From positions 20,022,546 through 20,086,545 of the forward strand of contig OY741273.1 of NCBI GenBank assembly GCA_963514095.1: a stretch of 64,000 nucleotides of DNA, written 5' to 3'. A model generated the notes under the pieces. The model saw only the letters and a program-made list of their open reading frames with translations, ran no database searches and was not told where the DNA came from. Position numbers and translations under genes: made by a program. Below, in pieces: positions 38,190 to 49,072 of this stretch. Source of the stretch: Eutrigla gurnardus (taxonomy: Eukaryota > Chordata > Actinopteri > Perciformes > Triglidae). Numbering within the stretch: position 1 is the first letter of the stretch; each line of letters begins with the position of its first letter.

Positions 38190-38560
38190 GTGCTCCCATC
38201 AGGGGGGAAAATGGGGAAAGGTTTCTTAGGCCCGGCCACTAACAATGAGTATGTTCATCATTAATTTAAGCTGTGATGGTACAATTTCATTTCAAACCAA
38301 AATATTCACCAACACTTATTAAAACAACAAAATAAGCATTGTGTTCGTAGCTTTAGTAAAATGTAGCCTGTTTCGTAATTAAACCCTCATTATGCAAGTC
38401 GGGCCTTGCAAACTACGCAAGGGCCCCGCCTCCCCCTCGTGTGATTTCGGGGCATCAGTGTTTACAACATGGAGGAGAGAATGAAGCGGAGCCATCCTTC
38501 TGGTTAGGAAAAGAGAGAGAGAAAAAAACACAATGAGAAAAGTCCAAGAACAGCAATATA
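38190..38560 (+). pseudogene. 5' end of a decayed hAT/ZMYM-like transposon gene
   Basis: The ATG at 38469 opens MEERMKRSHPSG, then an in-frame TAG (38505-38507), then EKRERKKTQ and a TGA (38535-38537). A start of the type MKRxxPSG followed by a Lys/Glu/Arg-rich run is, from memory, characteristic of hAT-type transposases annotated as zinc finger MYM-type or TTF-type proteins in fish. The GC-rich stretch just upstream (about 38398-38450, with CCCCGCCTCCCCC) would fit a promoter/5' UTR. Only this N-terminal stub is present and it has two stops within about 70 bp, so it is dead. The identification rests on a short motif and could be coincidence. Confidence 0.38.
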
Positions 38561-39607
38561 GTAACTGTGTGCTCTCAGCAGATAACAGTGACCTGAAGTT
38601 GTGTTGCAGGGCATCTCTCTCTGGTCGTTCTGCCTTGCTAACCTAGCTAGGCAGTGCTTCCCTTGATCTGTCTGTGCCTTGCTCGCTTGCCAGCTGCATG
38701 CAGGGCTGCATTCTGGGACTTTGTGCCTGACAAAAACACAACTATTTATTACATTTGACAACTCCCAAGGGCAACGGTGCGGCTCGGAAAAGACAACTCG
38801 CTCTTTTTTTACCGGCAGCCTGTGTGGGGATCGGTCCAAACTATAAACGGCCATGTCATATTATAAACCTTATTCTATATTTGAATATGCTTAACGGAAG
38901 ATCTGGGGAGGCAGCTGATGAAATATATTATAGGCTATTCAACTATATTATGAAGGGCGGAACGGGACATCTTTCTGGCCTCATGATTTAACAGCTTTTC
39001 GTCTTCCTGCTGTTTGTGTTTATTGGTTACAATGTCGGACATACACTCCAGATATCATAAAGATCTTTATATTGTAATTTAAAACAATGTTCCTGCAATT
39101 CTACACCACTTAAACTTTATGATTTAACAGCCACCTCCTGCGCTAGACTTGAGGAGTTGGATTCAGGCTGCTATGAAAACCAAGTATGCATCAAGAAGGG
39201 TATATTGGCAGAAAGTTTCTGAGCGACAGAGAGCTTGCACGTAACTATAGCAACTCACGCTCACTCCTATGTCTGTGCACAGGGTTTAAGAGCAGCTCTC
39301 TACTATAATATTTTATAATGTTCTATATTTAATATTTTTTATTTGTTAATAAAATATATTCCCTTATCTGAAGCTAGAAGATTAGCCAGATGACCTGAGT
39401 CATATTCTAATCTGAACTAAGTATTGGCTCATGTAGAAGTGAACTGTATGGAGCCCACATCTCCATCGCAGTTTACATGTATATTGTCAGTAGAAAAGAG
39501 GGAGCATGTGGGTGTGTAAGTAAAGCAGATGTGGTGAGGGCCCATTCCCTGCACCTTTCCAGGTTGTCCTCGATACTCACAAAAAAACACCACATCCCAC
39601 ACAGATG
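38561..39607. other. noncoding DNA, very AT-rich at 39300-39360
   Basis: The stretch may partly continue the hAT-like relic but no coding trace is visible. A 116-codon minus-strand frame (38504-38854) opposes the relic and has no domain. Confidence 0.45.
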
Positions 39608-39800
39608 TTTTTGAGATATCTGTGACAGCAGTGGAATGCAAAAGGACCCAAATGTAAAGAAGGAGGCGGGCAGGCGAGATTAACAAACAAAATGAGCCTT
39701 AATAACTAGACCTGATGGCAAAACTCAGGAAGCAGCCTGATACAATTAAACTTGCCATCAGACAACAAGACACAGGTGGGCAGGTGGTAAATCAATCCAG
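39608..39800. repeat. interspersed repeat fragment
   Basis: The phrases GTGACAGCAGTGGAATGCAA, AAAGGACCCAAATG, GAAGGAGGCGGGCAGGCGAG and ACAAGACACAGGTGGGCAGG follow the order of a frequent teleost repeat that I recall but cannot name. Probably one end of an element whose other end may be the fragment at 40755-40870. Confidence 0.4.
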
Positions 39801-40754
39801 GGGTTCTCAATTTGGTTTTGAGCAGCAAATGAATGCACAAACATGGGCGAGTCTAAACACATAGTCCAGGCTAAAATGCCTAATGCAGCACTGTTTGAAT
39901 GTGTCAACAATCAGACTTATATTATCGCTCTCATGTAGATCACAGCTCTGACTATAATTATGTGTATTATATAAATGAATGTGGTGTTTTGATGTATTCT
40001 AATAGCATAGAAGAGACTTTATTCATTTCCTTTGGGGACATTTTGCATATGGGACAATTTTAGACTCATTCGTTCAGCTGCAATTTGTGGTGACAGACTT
40101 GGAGCGAATAAAAAAATAGCATGAATATGATTCAAAGCAGTAAGAAGGTCTCATTCCATATCTCATAATCACCCGCAGCATAGATAAAAGTAAGACAGGG
40201 TAATTCATGCAGTCTGCAGAACTGTGAGACGTGACTCATGATATATTTATCATATTACACTCATAAGTAATATGACGTGAATATATGACGAGAGAAGATA
40301 TACTGATTTACATCGTCGGGACAGAACGAATAAGGCTTAAATATAGTCATAGGAATCAATTTAAGCAAGACATTCATCTAATAAAATACACACATGTAGC
40401 TAATTATAGTCAGATATACGGTGCTCTAGATGAGGTAGTGATATTATATCATATAGTCTATGAATTTTACCTTCCAGTCTAATTTTTGCCAGCTGTACTT
40501 TATGCTTTGGCAATTTAAACTGTACAGATTTAAGTATTGATTCTAACTTTACCTTCTTATCGGTGTAAAATTATCTCACAATCTGTGTAGCCGAGTCACC
40601 GATGCTTTCATGCAAATTGATTTCTTATCACCAACATAATATGCCCCAGAGCAGTTTAGGTCTGCAGCACATGTTACCATGGTGATCTACCCCAGTACAG
40701 AAGTGTGTCGTAGGATTACAAAATCCTGAAGTTACAAAGCAAACCCGACTAAAT
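39801..40754. other. AT-rich noncoding DNA between two similar-type repeat fragments
   Basis: AT-rich with many TATA-like words (for example 40240-40480). If the flanking fragments belong to one element, this is either its interior or an insertion. No coding frame is recognised. Confidence 0.45.
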
Positions 40755-40870
40755 CCGGCTAAACAACACAGGCGACACATAGTCAAAATGACACAGGACA
40801 CAAGAGGAAGGGACCTTCAGTATAAAACAGGAAATAACTGAACCAAAGCTCAAGATCATAATGATATCAT
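40755..40870. repeat. interspersed repeat fragment, possible partner of 39608-39800
   Basis: AAATCCGGCTAAACAACACA, AAATGACACAGGACAC, GTATAAAACAGGAAATAACT and a terminal ATCATAATGATATCATG recall the far end of the same recalled repeat type. Pairing with the upstream fragment is inference. Confidence 0.35.
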
Positions 40871-41158
40871 GCCAATTAACAGGCAAAGAACAAAACAACA
40901 GGTCATGTTTATGTGTATGGTTATAGGCAGACAAACTTGTAAACATAAAATTGTTTCATGTGAGAGACTTGCTGTACACTGTAGGCAATTTTCGCCCATC
41001 ATAATGAAAATATGCCAATATAATTTACAGTAGCTGTCTGTGCCTGTTGTGATCTGCTTGTACAACCCTGAACACATCCTATTATAGTTTAGGAACAATA
41101 AAAAGCCTTCAGTATCAGTCGTTTTTACAGTTTCAGTGCAGTCTGTTATGTGAATAGG
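40871..41158. other. noncoding DNA, nothing recognised
   Basis: Short unique interval with no recognisable element. Confidence 0.5.
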
Positions 41159-41300
41159 ATTTAAAGGGGAACTCCCCTTCCCCCCCTCAAAGCCTGATTA
41201 CATGTCCATCACCTCTTGTGGCACCAAAAGGAGCTGGAAGAACTAACTCAAGTGATGTCAGTGTCAATTGAGTCTGAATAGTCTGAAATTATCACAAAAC
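41159..41300 (+). repeat. interspersed repeat fragment (AAAGGGGAACTCC type)
   Basis: TTTAAAGGGGAACTCC followed by TCAAAGCCTGATTACATGTC resembles the start of a common fish repeat that opens AAAGGGGAACTCCAC and continues TCAAAGTCTGTTTACATG. The remainder is diverged. Confidence 0.4.
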
Positions 41301-42334
41301 GCTTGTGTCCTTTGACAAGACACAAAAGTTGTCAGCACCTTGCACAAACACAAAATAAACTCAATTTACTAGACAGATTTTTACTAGGCAGAATTTGCAT
41401 TTATTTATTTACCAAATATTTGACTATTTGAGTATTTGTTCGTTGGGTAGGTATTCAGTTTTCAGCTTTGAAATCTGGATGTATATTTCTTTATTTTTTT
41501 ATCTGCAGACTTTAATTAACATCATGCATAAAACTCACCAAACCTTTTTTGAAAGTGCTACATAGACAATCAATACTGTAAAATAAAAATCCTTTGAAAT
41601 GAATGCCTTTAATTGAGCCAAAAGACACGTGTTGCAACGCCATGCCGTCCTCTAAGCATAGAACGGACACATGTCTTGCTGACTCCTCCTGGAGTCATGT
41701 CATGGAGACGAGCAAAACCAGAACCCTCGCCAACATTGCTTGTGCCTGAGTGCAACCCAGGCCAGGGTTAGAGCCAAAAGGGCTCAGCAGAAGCTTGCAG
41801 AGGCTGCATTTATTCATGGTCCTGCAGCTCGGCACTGCTGGAGAGGCTGTGTACAACGCACGCCGCCGTTTAGGGGGCGAGGGCCCGCAATCTGACTTTG
41901 AGGTGCTGTTGATTAAAGCTCAGGTGCCTGAAAAGTGATCTTCATATTTATGATCTGCTCAGCGCTGTCTTCCTTTATACCAAAATCAATGACATTCACA
42001 CTCAATTTGGCAGGAGGATCAAACACTCTGGTGGCAGCACTGTAATTTATTATAATATTCTCATTGAAATACCAGACCAACGAGGACACACAAGCCTCAT
42101 TTATCTCCCAACACCTGTTGCATCCGTGTTGTTGGCAACGTAATCTGACATTATTGATTGGAGACGGGCAAAGTGAAAGTGGCTCGGGACTGGATTAAGT
42201 TCATTATAACGTGGGGTTATCTGTGGCTCGTAGATCTTGTGTCAGATGCAAATGCACACCTATCCCAGCTGTGGGGAGGCGGATGCTGCAGCACAGTGCG
42301 GATGCTGCTTACAGTACGCACATGACAACAAAAA
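41301..42334. other. noncoding DNA, nothing recognised
   Basis: No exon or repeat family recognised; the 62-codon frame at 41750-41938 has no domain. Confidence 0.55.
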
Positions 42335-42465
42335 TATCCATCCATCATCAGCCCGTCATCTCAGGATGTAGGCCTATCTGTCTGTCATTCATTTAGTCAT
42401 CTGTTTATGCACCCATCCGTATGTTCATCCATCAACAGAAACAAGAAAAACATCCATCTAGTCTT
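42335..42465. repeat. degenerate ATCC/CATC tetranucleotide repeat
   Basis: Repeated ATCCATC, GTCATC, CATCCGT, TTCATCCATC words without a fixed period. Decayed simple repeat. Confidence 0.55.
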
Positions 42466-42734
42466 TGAAATCTCTGATCACTCCCCTTGTCAACATCCAG
42501 CCGCTGAATCTTTATTAAAGATGTTGCATCACATTAGACCCGACATTCTGGCTGCTATTCTGCTCACATCGGCGTCTCATTTACAGCCCCGTTTCAGCCC
42601 CATAAGGCATATGCTATACGCGTCAACATTTCCTGTTTAATGATTTTCCGACATGGATTCAGTCTCGGGGAAATCACCAGCATATATCTGCCGTACTTTT
42701 GGGATCTGTCTTGACATTTTCAACTTCCTGTCTG

Positions 42735-42905
42735 CGGCGGGAAAAATAACAAGCCCTGAAGCGCGAGGGCCCCCATCGGAGCGCCGCGCGGGCACGCCGA
42801 CGTGCACAAGCGCACACACGTCTGACGCGGCGAGGCCGGCAAGCTCGGGATCACGGCCGTCCACGAGCAGGCCTTGGGGCGACTCATTCATTTTGGTGAC
42901 CAACG
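42735..42905. promoter_or_regulatory. short CpG-rich island
   Basis: I count about 23 CpGs in 42721-42900, and the densest 60 bases (42781-42840) contain only 13 A/T. Open frames cross it on both strands: plus 42653-43165 (170 codons) and minus 42637-42903 (88 codons). Both are Ala/Pro/Arg/Ser-rich in the island and unrecognised elsewhere. The high GC content removes stop codons, so the long frame does not by itself show a gene. It could be an unmethylated regulatory island, a first exon, or a GC-rich repeat remnant. Confidence 0.4.
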
Positions 42906-43603
42906 CGGCTTCGATTCCCTTCCGTGTGTCAGAGCAGACAGGAGAATGTAAACATCACTTTGTGCCCACTACGAAGGGCGGTGCGCCTCTCATTGCCCCC
43001 GGAAGTCATCTTCTCAAGCATTTAGAGATGGAATTTATGCCTGGGAAACTGTTTTTGCAGAACAGTTTAACCCTTGTTTTCTTCTCAGGAGCTCGTAATC
43101 ACTGGAGGATAGACAGGTTTTTACCTCACCGCTGGCAACTGTGCATAATGTCGGAGGTGGCTTGATGACAGAATAAAAACGGTAGAATAAAAATTTGGTG
43201 ATGTAACTATGCTGCAATCACAAGGCAGCATGGAAATTGTGCTGTCACCTATTGTGGGTGGCTGCTTCACTAATTGAGTGCCCCCCCCCATGCTGTGGGT
43301 GTTATGTTGGCTAATATGGCATTTCTGATTCCAGTCATTTATCAACGGCTTTTGTTATTGTTAGAACGGACACGTTTAAGAGAGCCTCAGCTGTTTCCCT
43401 CGGGAGTAAAGTGACAATTGGCCGACCGTGTTTAAAAATGCGTTTGAATAGAATCATAGAATCATTTAATGATCCGGCCCTCACACGACAGCGACGCTGT
43501 AAAGCCTTTTAAATGCGTGTGCCCATGTGTCTGTATGCACTTTACAATCCAGTGGTTTGTGAAAGTGCTATTAAATGTGATACCTCAGTGGGACACTCTA
43601 CAA
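42906..43603. other. noncoding DNA, nothing recognised
   Basis: A C9 run near 43281-43289. The rest of the 170-codon plus-strand frame ends at 43165 without recognisable domains. Confidence 0.5.
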
Positions 43604-43607
43604 CCCC

Positions 43608-43638
<31 letters not shown>

Positions 43639-43650
43639 ACGCACACACAC
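43604..43650. repeat. poly-C followed by (CA)n
   Basis: Twenty-one C at 43604-43624 running into CA dinucleotides with one CG interruption. Confidence 0.97.
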
Positions 43651-44417
43651 TGACAAGACACTTCATTAGCTGAGGACCTGAATGCCAGATATGTGGAGCT
43701 GCTGTGCACGCTGGGTAATAAGCTCTGGACAAAAGCTCGCCTTTTCCTGACTCCAAAGAAACCTTTCACACACTCACGCTCATAGGTGTACATACACACA
43801 TATACACACACAAACACACAGCGCTCTTAGCAATTCAGCTTGCGAACTGGAAGTGGAATCCCAGCACGGAGAGCTGACAGCTGCATCACAACTCAAACTA
43901 GTTCAAACGCCAGGGAATGGTCCCCACGTTCCCGCGAAATGCCGTCTATGTCGCTTACCTCGGAGAGGCACCCAAGGGATAATTGCCAGGCTGCTTCCAC
44001 CTCTCTCCCTCCTCCCCGCCACCTCTCCGGGAAAGTATTGTTCTTTGTAATTACTCGGGAGGGCTGCAAGTAAAGAGATGTGCTGCCTCTCTCTGTCCCT
44101 CCATCCCCCATATCTCATTTTCTCCCTCACTAACCAATGTTTTGAAGTGTGCATGTCCATAACCTCAGGAAGTTAGATTGCAGAAAATGTGAATGTGCTT
44201 CCCTTTAGATTACCAATATGCAAGTGAGACAACTCCCTTATTTGCCAGATATTGGATTAAACCATCTATGATATCCTATTCTGGTTTAGGATGGTCTGTA
44301 GTGCACCTGTGCTTTGTGTAGTGGCTCTTATAGCAGCATTGCTGCATTAATTTAATGTTATTATTTAATTATTAAGTCGATGAAGTGTGACTTCTGATGA
44401 GGTGTTGACCATTCCTC

Positions 44418-44421
<4 letters not shown>
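43651..44421. other. noncoding DNA, nothing recognised
   Basis: Interrupted ACACAC words near 43790-43822; overlapping short frames on both strands at 43840-44160 have no domain. Confidence 0.55.

Positions 44422-44495
<74 letters not shown>
44422..44495. repeat. (TG)37 microsatellite
   Basis: 74 bp of uninterrupted TG. Confidence 0.99.
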
Positions 44496-44496
<1 letters not shown>

Positions 44497-46254
44497 TGTG
44501 TTGCATTCATGAGCTACGCTGTCAGGAAATCAAACCTATGTAACACACATCAGATAACTTTTAAGTCTTGAAATGTTTATATTTTAGGTTCAAGCAGCAC
44601 CTGAACACACCACAACAAGCGTCGGCTAATCATGAAGCAGCCTGCAGACAATAGTAAACTTTTCCAATTTAAATGTATACGTTGCGATCCAAATTGCATA
44701 TTTCTTTTTTGTTTTGTTTTTTTGCTTTTTATATATACTGCAGAGGATTGTGTCAGAATAGCCATTTTAGCCACTTAAATACTAGATGCAATAGGAAATC
44801 CTGGAATTTTTTGCATACTGCATTTGACATACCATCTTTTGGGACGTCCAAATAATGTTTCTGGTATATTAAATAATATGGTAGCATGAGTATTGGAACG
44901 CACATATAGTAAATACGAGAAAACATTCCAAGACTTGGATACCTTTTTAAAAAGATCAAAGGGCAAATAAATTTTTTTTTCAAAGTCATTAGCAGCACTG
45001 AGCAAAGTGTGTTTTTAAACAGATGGACTGTTTCTCCATTTATAGATCTATTTGAAGAACTCAAAAGTAGGGCGATAGCTGGTACGCTTACATTAGTATT
45101 TAGAAGGGAAAAAGCAATATAATTGTTTTCTTGATAAAAGAGGTCATTCTGGTGCAGACAAGTGTATTTTTGGAACATGGGATGCATATTATTGTTGAAT
45201 TTGGTTAGAGCAGCTGTACGGTTATAAACAACTTGGGTTTAAGTGAATTGTTGTATCTAACTTGTGAAACGTGTGGTATCTCCCACTTTCTGTCAAACTG
45301 TCATTATCGCCATTAGTGTCACTCTAAAATAGTTGCCTTTCCCCCCCAACTTTTCTCCACCTTCAAAGAAATTAAACCTGTCTACTTTGCCTTTTAATGA
45401 AGAGGCAAACTGTGTGCTTGGGAGGAGATTACAACCATCAGTCGGTGTCCCAGACTTGACGGATCCATCCTCCTGAATCACACTTTCGTCCTGGCGGGGC
45501 GCCAAACAGTCAAAGCCCTGGCTGGCAGACCACATTAAAGCTGAACCCACACACCCAGAGTCACATCAGAAGACACCCCGAGCTTACAGTGTATTGATTG
45601 TGGATCAACACTTGAGATGAAAATCTTCACTTTGCGTCTAATCAGTGTTTGGCTCGACTTGATGTCGCTGCGATCAAGGCCGTTGAATATCACATGAGTT
45701 TTATTTGAACAGCTGTGAGCTGTATCTTTGAGATTTCTCTTTGCCACCAGTCCATAAATGAAATGTCCCCCTTTAACTTGATTATTAGAATTATTCCCAT
45801 GGGTAACAGACACAGTCATAACATGATATCACATGCCGTTACAATGAAATCTAAAATAAATTTAACATTAGAAGAATTCAGCATTATAGTGTTTCAGAAT
45901 CAGATAGTGAGTAGCCTACTCACCCTCGGCACCGTTACAAACAAACAGAGACCATTTGTAAAAATGCAGATTCCATTTTTTATTACATGACAATGCATGG
46001 CAGCGACAAAATATGCTGTGAGCAGCATGCCACTTAAACAAAAGGCAGTTACTGATTTCATGCTGAAACCTGAAATTAGATATATGATTGATTATCTTAA
46101 ATTAAATAAAACACTAACATTACTAAACATTGTTAATAAAAACAACAACATTGATAAATAGTATATTACATTGAATATTTGTTTTAGATTTGTAAACACA
46201 TGAAAGTAGCAATGTCACTGTCTGTCATATACTGAAAAAAGTAAAGAAATAAAT
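44496..46254. other. noncoding DNA with a possible old repeat at 44756-44930
   Basis: 44756-44930 includes GATGCAATAGGAAATCCTGG, TTGCATACTGCATTTGACAT and AATAATATGGTAGCATGAGT, which faintly recall fish DNA-transposon fragments built around GCATACTGC words; not firm. The 144-codon minus-strand frame there (44753-45187) is AT-driven and has no domain. 46040-46180 is AT-rich with AACAACAACA near the 3' side of the following LINE. Confidence 0.4.
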
Positions 46255-46567
46255 CCCCTCGCCCCTTGGGCGGTCCTGTGTTTCCTCCTTCAAGCTTGGT
46301 TCCTCTACCAGAGGTGTGGGAGCCTGAGGGTTCTTGTGCTGTCCTTCAGCAGCTTTGTCTAGCCACTGCTATGATTTCTACATATCAGCCACTTGTTCTG
46401 TTGGTGGTACATGCTGTGCAGAGGCTTGTCCTTCCATTACAGTTCCCCTCTTCCTCCTCCTCCTTCCACTGTCTAAGATATTCACTTTGCAAGTCATCTC
46501 TAGGGGCCATCTTCCTGATGTACTCCTGGATCTTAGTTGTTTCATCCCGGATACACTCTGACACTGA
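46255..46567 (-). mobile_element. LINE ORF C-terminal fragment with internal deletion
   Basis: Read on the minus strand from 46567, one frame gives SVSECIRDETTKIQEYI, then RKMAPRDDLQSEYLRQWK, an acidic run, then after a stop WKDKPLHSMYHQQNKW. After another stop it gives KLLKDSTRTLRLPHLW and a terminal stop at 46305-46307. I recall these as successive conserved segments of a teleost non-LTR retrotransposon ORF: the DETxxIxEYIRxMAP segment, the WKDKPLHGMYHRQ segment and the LPGLW C-terminus. The middle part between LKDST and RTLRLP is far shorter than in the family, so an internal deletion near 46333 has joined them in frame. At least two in-frame stops make it dead. The exact LINE clade is uncertain. 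Confidence 0.8.
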
Positions 46568-47227
46568 CTAGTCGTCGGCTTGGGAGTTTTGCTAATTTTT
46601 CTTTATTTTAGGGTTTCCTTCATGTAAAGCAGCCATTGCATTATCATCAGCTTGGTTGTCTTTCTGTGTCGCTCCTGCATCTTGAGCTGGCAAAGTAAAT
46701 AAACAGCCATTTTATCTTTAATCCCAGTAAAGTCAAGAAAATGATGTGTGTCTAAAAGAAGAGTGTTAGAAAGCCACTGATCAAAAATAGCAGTAATCAT
46801 CACTTTAATAATTGCAAGTGTGCAACTATTATATCAACTGAAGCAGAAAATCACTTCTTTTCCATGACATTAAGAGCAGATTTGCCCAACACATTATCTT
46901 TTCTTAGAAAATGTCATAGACATGTTCTATTGTATTATGTACTGAGCTATTAAGCACATTTTCTCTGGTCTCTACTAAACTGGCCCTCCCTGAGCGTGCC
47001 AACTCCCAGAATGAGGAAAACAAGTGACTCCTGCATGGTCTCTGCAGCCCACCCACTGGTACAACGGTGCTCCTACGGGCTGTTCAGATTCAGCTCCCGT
47101 ATTTACGTAACGAAGGGAGTCGAACTCCTCTGTGCGATGTTAGGAGACATCCAATAGGGGGCGTTCATCACTGAGGTGAAGTTCGGTGTGTCCTGCTGTG
47201 AGATAGCAGTGAGATGGCGGTGTTTCA
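46568..47227. other. noncoding DNA upstream of the THAP relic
   Basis: CCAATAGGGGGCG lies at about 47151-47163, some 70 bp before the THAP relic, and could be a fossil CCAAT-box promoter of that unit. Nothing else recognised. Confidence 0.4.
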
Positions 47228-47550
47228 CAATGTCGTAGCTCACAGATGGACACGCAAATTGCTCTTGTTGGTTGTACAAATCAACATGTGCTTATATTCT
47301 GTTCCAGCTACAGAACAACAGAAGAGACTGGTCACGTTTCATTTTTAATGACAATGTGCCGGCTACGGTTCGTGTTAGCTTGCATGTGTGTGCTAACCAC
47401 TTCACACCGGACTGCTTCAGTAACGAGGGTCTGTACAAAGCTGGCTTTGCCTCGACACTGACCCTCGTAAAAGGATCTGTCCCAACCATACGGGACCCAG
47501 CAACTTCACCTGAGCCACATAGGCGAGCCGTAGCGATACATCCACCATAA
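47228..47550 (+). pseudogene. THAP zinc-finger domain relic (frameshifted)
   Basis: THAP domains are C2CH zinc fingers that bind DNA, found at the N-terminus of THAP-family and P-element-type transposase proteins. The first piece (frame from the ATG at 47246) reads MDTQIALVGCTNQH. The second piece, in another register from about 47310, reads RRDWSRFIFNDNVPATV, then LHVCANHFTPDCFSNEG, then LVKGSVPTIRDP, and ends at TAA 47548-47550. Present are the second Cys, the conserved Trp, the CxxH pair followed by Phe, and the terminal VPTI motif. The first zinc ligand, normally Cys at residue 5, is Ile, and a one-base register change lies near 47305-47325. The relic has no transposase body downstream. 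It is dead as a THAP finger; whether it came from a transposon or a cellular gene is open. Confidence 0.85.
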
Positions 47551-49036
47551 ACATTGGCACATGCTACCACTAGCGTAAGCGTATACATACACTGAACCTT
47601 CACATATGTGTATACTGTCTGTGTCTTCAGATCCAAGTTTTGACTCCAAGAAGTACTCTCCTAAAGTGCTAATTATTGCATATTTTTAAAGAACTTTGCA
47701 AAATGAACACAACTGTTCCAAATGAATAAATTATGATTTGAACAGACTGGGTGATAATATATTAAGCAATTTCTTCATACATATCTGTGAATAGGAATAA
47801 TTGCCGCTTTTCTTCAATGCAAGTTTTGTCTTGACATTTCAAAAGCAACCTTGTGATTAAAGAATAGAATCCGACACTGAGCTTTTAGAAGTCTTAGATT
47901 CTAATTGCCTCACGGACAATGGCAGTTATTTTTAAAGAGGACTTCCTATTCACGTCTACCGCTCACACTTTTCTCAGTCAAGCTTAAAACTCTGGTATGA
48001 CAATCAAAGCTTGTTTCTATCACACAAAACAAAAGACTTGCATGAAAGAAAGCCATCGTGAACAATCCTTCTGTTAACATTAAGGTCATGGAGACAGTGA
48101 ATGAAGAATGCATTCCTAGCAGACACGTCAGGTAGACTGAAGAATTGGGGGAAGAAAAGTTTGCTGCCGGGACCCAGTAAAGCGGAATTTAAAGGTGTCC
48201 AAAAGCGAACAGAAAGATGATTGGCAGCTATAATGTTTGCGTGGTGCGAGATGGAGCGGCATCAGAGCATGAGCAGTGAGGATGACATCTTAACTAGTCC
48301 ACTCATGGTGATGGCAAAGCACTACTTAGCTGATGCATCATTTGATTTTAAACTAACTTTGCCTCATTTCATGCAACTTCTTGACAGAATTTTTGTGGAG
48401 CAACCAAATAAGTTATTTTTTTATTTTAATGTCAGTGCTGTTTTGGTATCTCTCCCTAATAGACAAAGACCCGAGAACAGTACTACAGTTCCCAACTAGA
48501 GTTTACAGGTGCAGCACTGTGACCATGTGACCAAGCAGTTGCACCCATTCTGTCAGTCTGAGGCCAGATTTGATGTAAAAAAAATATATATATCCAATCG
48601 ATGATAGCTGTTGTTGTTTGTGGCCATGCAGCAAACAAACAATATGTAATTATCCCTTAATGAAACCTTCAATGTTGATGTTTCCATGTCATCATTTCTC
48701 AAAATGGCACAATATTTTGAATTCAGTTTCTATTATTCTATTAATCTGCTTGTTAGTGGGGCGTTTTTCTCGGAGCAAGGAAGTGCTGCTCGCAGCGTTC
48801 TGGATAATCGCTCGTTGACTCCAAGGACGTGAAGAAGAGTCTGAACATTAGTGTGAAGCAAACTGCAGTCATTAAGCTGTGGCCTGTAAAGGCTCGCTGC
48901 GGACAACGTGCTAAGCCCCGTCGTCGTTGTTACACGGAGCTCTTATGCTCATTTAGTTGCCGTTTTTTAATATGTTGTGTGTCCACATTTGGCCAACAAT
49001 ACGCTTGCCAAATGTAAAGTAGATAAGATGAATAAA
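47551..49036. other. noncoding DNA, nothing recognised
   Basis: No transposase trace was found in the 1.5 kb after the THAP relic. Frames at 48221-48499 and 48829-49017 have no domain. Confidence 0.5.
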
Positions 49037-49040
49037 CACA

Positions 49041-49072
<32 letters not shown>
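49037..49072. repeat. (CA)n microsatellite
   Basis: CA-rich from about 49037 with early CCC interruptions, then pure CA. Confidence 0.96.

Noticed and set aside
42653..43165. 170-codon plus-strand frame
   Set aside because: The GC-rich island lacks stop codons by composition, the peptide has no recognisable domain, and an opposing frame overlaps it. Kept as a CpG-island note only.
44753..45187. 144-codon hydrophobic minus-strand frame
   Set aside because: AT-rich DNA gives Leu/Ile/Phe/Lys-rich peptides by chance; no family recognised and another register overlaps it.
47101..47140. Possible tRNA B box (AGTTCGACTCC on the minus strand)
   Set aside because: One mismatch to the B-box consensus, but no A box, no cloverleaf and no SINE-like structure could be seen around it.
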